Position numbers and translations under genes: made by a program | Assembly: GCA_001644975.1 (NCBI GenBank) | Contig: LVCQ01000008.1 | Coordinates: forward strand, 1 to 43,675 | Source of the DNA: Piscirickettsiaceae bacterium NZ-RLO1 | GTDB taxonomy: Bacteria; Pseudomonadota; Gammaproteobacteria; Piscirickettsiales; Piscirickettsiaceae | DNA length: 43,675 bases | Direction of reading: 5' to 3' | Part shown: piece by piece, positions 43,281 through 43,675 of the stretch | Layout of the letters: the number at the start of each line of letters is the position of its first letter | Position numbering within the stretch: the first letter of the stretch is position 1 | Notes under the pieces: generated by a model | The model's input: only the letters and a program-made list of their open reading frames with translations | What the model was told of the DNA's origin: nothing | Databases searched by the model: none

Positions 43281-43514
43281 ATGGCCACAAATAAACTAAA
43301 TGAGTTATCTGAAGAGGAATTAATAAATCGGCTTGAAGCACTTCCTCTATCGCGCCAGCAAGAAATAATGAAAGCATGCAATATTAGAGATGACAAAGAC
43401 TTTGCAGTAAAATCAAAGAATATTCAAAAATCCATAGAACCATTTACACCGTTTCATGATAATGTTCATACGGAAGACAACCTTCCTCACAACCCTACTC
43501 CAGTAACCCCTTGA
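43281..43514 (+). CDS. Small hypothetical protein, 77 aa
   Basis: Not recognised. Acidic, with a helical first half (LNELSEEELINRLEALPLSRQQEIMKACNI) and a Pro/His-rich disordered end (HNPTPVTP). An AGAGGA site at good distance from the ATG supports translation, and the frame is the only open one here. It is the only plus-strand gene after the DUF4402 pair. A GGAAGTG/CGCTTCC hairpin (43538-43544 with 43551-43557) follows it without a T run. Confidence 0.6.
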   Translation: MATNKLNELSEEELINRLEALPLSRQQEIMKACNIRDDKDFAVKSKNIQKSIEPFTPFHDNVHTEDNLPHNPTPVTP

Positions 43515-43537
43515 ATATAAGCTAACATAGCTCAAAA

Positions 43538-43557
43538 GGAAGTGCTCAACCGCTTCC
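43538..43557 (+). terminator. Weak terminator-like hairpin
   Basis: GGAAGTG (43538-43544) pairs with CGCTTCC (43551-43557), seven pairs including one G-U, loop CTCAAC. No T run follows, so it is only a possible terminator of the small gene upstream. Confidence 0.3.
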
Positions 43558-43675
43558 TCACTATCTCAGTCTACCCGTTATCGCCTTTCATTATAAAGAA
43601 AATAATTCACCAAATATAAGAGTTTGATTAAATTTTTCCAGGTCTTAATTTAACTATAACGTAAGCGTCGCTACC

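Overview
The window is AT-rich bacterial DNA carrying a nearly complete Dot/Icm (type IVB) secretion locus beside ordinary gammaproteobacterial genes (ftsE-ftsX, fumC, a LysP-like permease, tRNA-Ser). A host-adapted, probably intracellular gammaproteobacterium such as Piscirickettsia or another Dot/Icm carrier is the natural reading. The sequence alone does not fix the species, and Piscirickettsia is an inference from gene content and AT-richness.

Layout. 1-7.8 kb: a GNAT acetyltransferase, an unknown gene, tRNA-Ser(UGA), overlapping ftsE-ftsX, an acidic unknown protein, a lysine-type amino acid permease and fumarase C. 7.8-9.3 kb: a perfect 7-1-7 Fur box beside a possible small RNA with a terminator, then two paralogous secreted DUF4402-type proteins. 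9.3-13.8 kb: a small protein ending in a eukaryotic CaaX box (CIIL), an unknown effector-like gene preceded by a ten-codon micro-ORF, an MFS transporter and an exported protein. 13.98-40.93 kb: the Dot/Icm locus, entirely on the minus strand. 41-43.5 kb: a PAS/HTH-like regulator, an unknown effector-like gene and a small plus-strand gene.

The Dot/Icm locus in transcription order: dotH-dotG-dotF-dotE-dotP (core channel and inner-membrane parts), dotD-dotC-dotB (outer-membrane lipoprotein, its partner, ATPase), icmT, dotL-[unknown 170 aa]-dotM-dotN-icmW (the coupling complex that recruits effectors), dotO (ATPase). Two non-structural genes follow: a 1055-residue coiled-coil protein and a 98-residue CaaX protein. 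Then come an icmX-like gene, dotA, three unknown small genes, dotI, icmS and icmV. Start and stop codons repeatedly touch or overlap, so the structural blocks look like operons. I do not see dotK, dotJ, dotU/icmH, icmF, icmQ, icmR or lvgA.

The most notable points are: two unrelated proteins with the same CIIL prenylation box flanking the secretion genes; an unknown gene inside the coupling-complex block and three more between dotA and dotI; a DotE that looks like three tandem two-helix modules; a DotC without signal peptide or lipobox; a very short DotG; an inverted repeat at the dotP ribosome binding site; and a candidate Fur-controlled small RNA. All family assignments are from reading the protein sequences and recalled family features; no database search was run.
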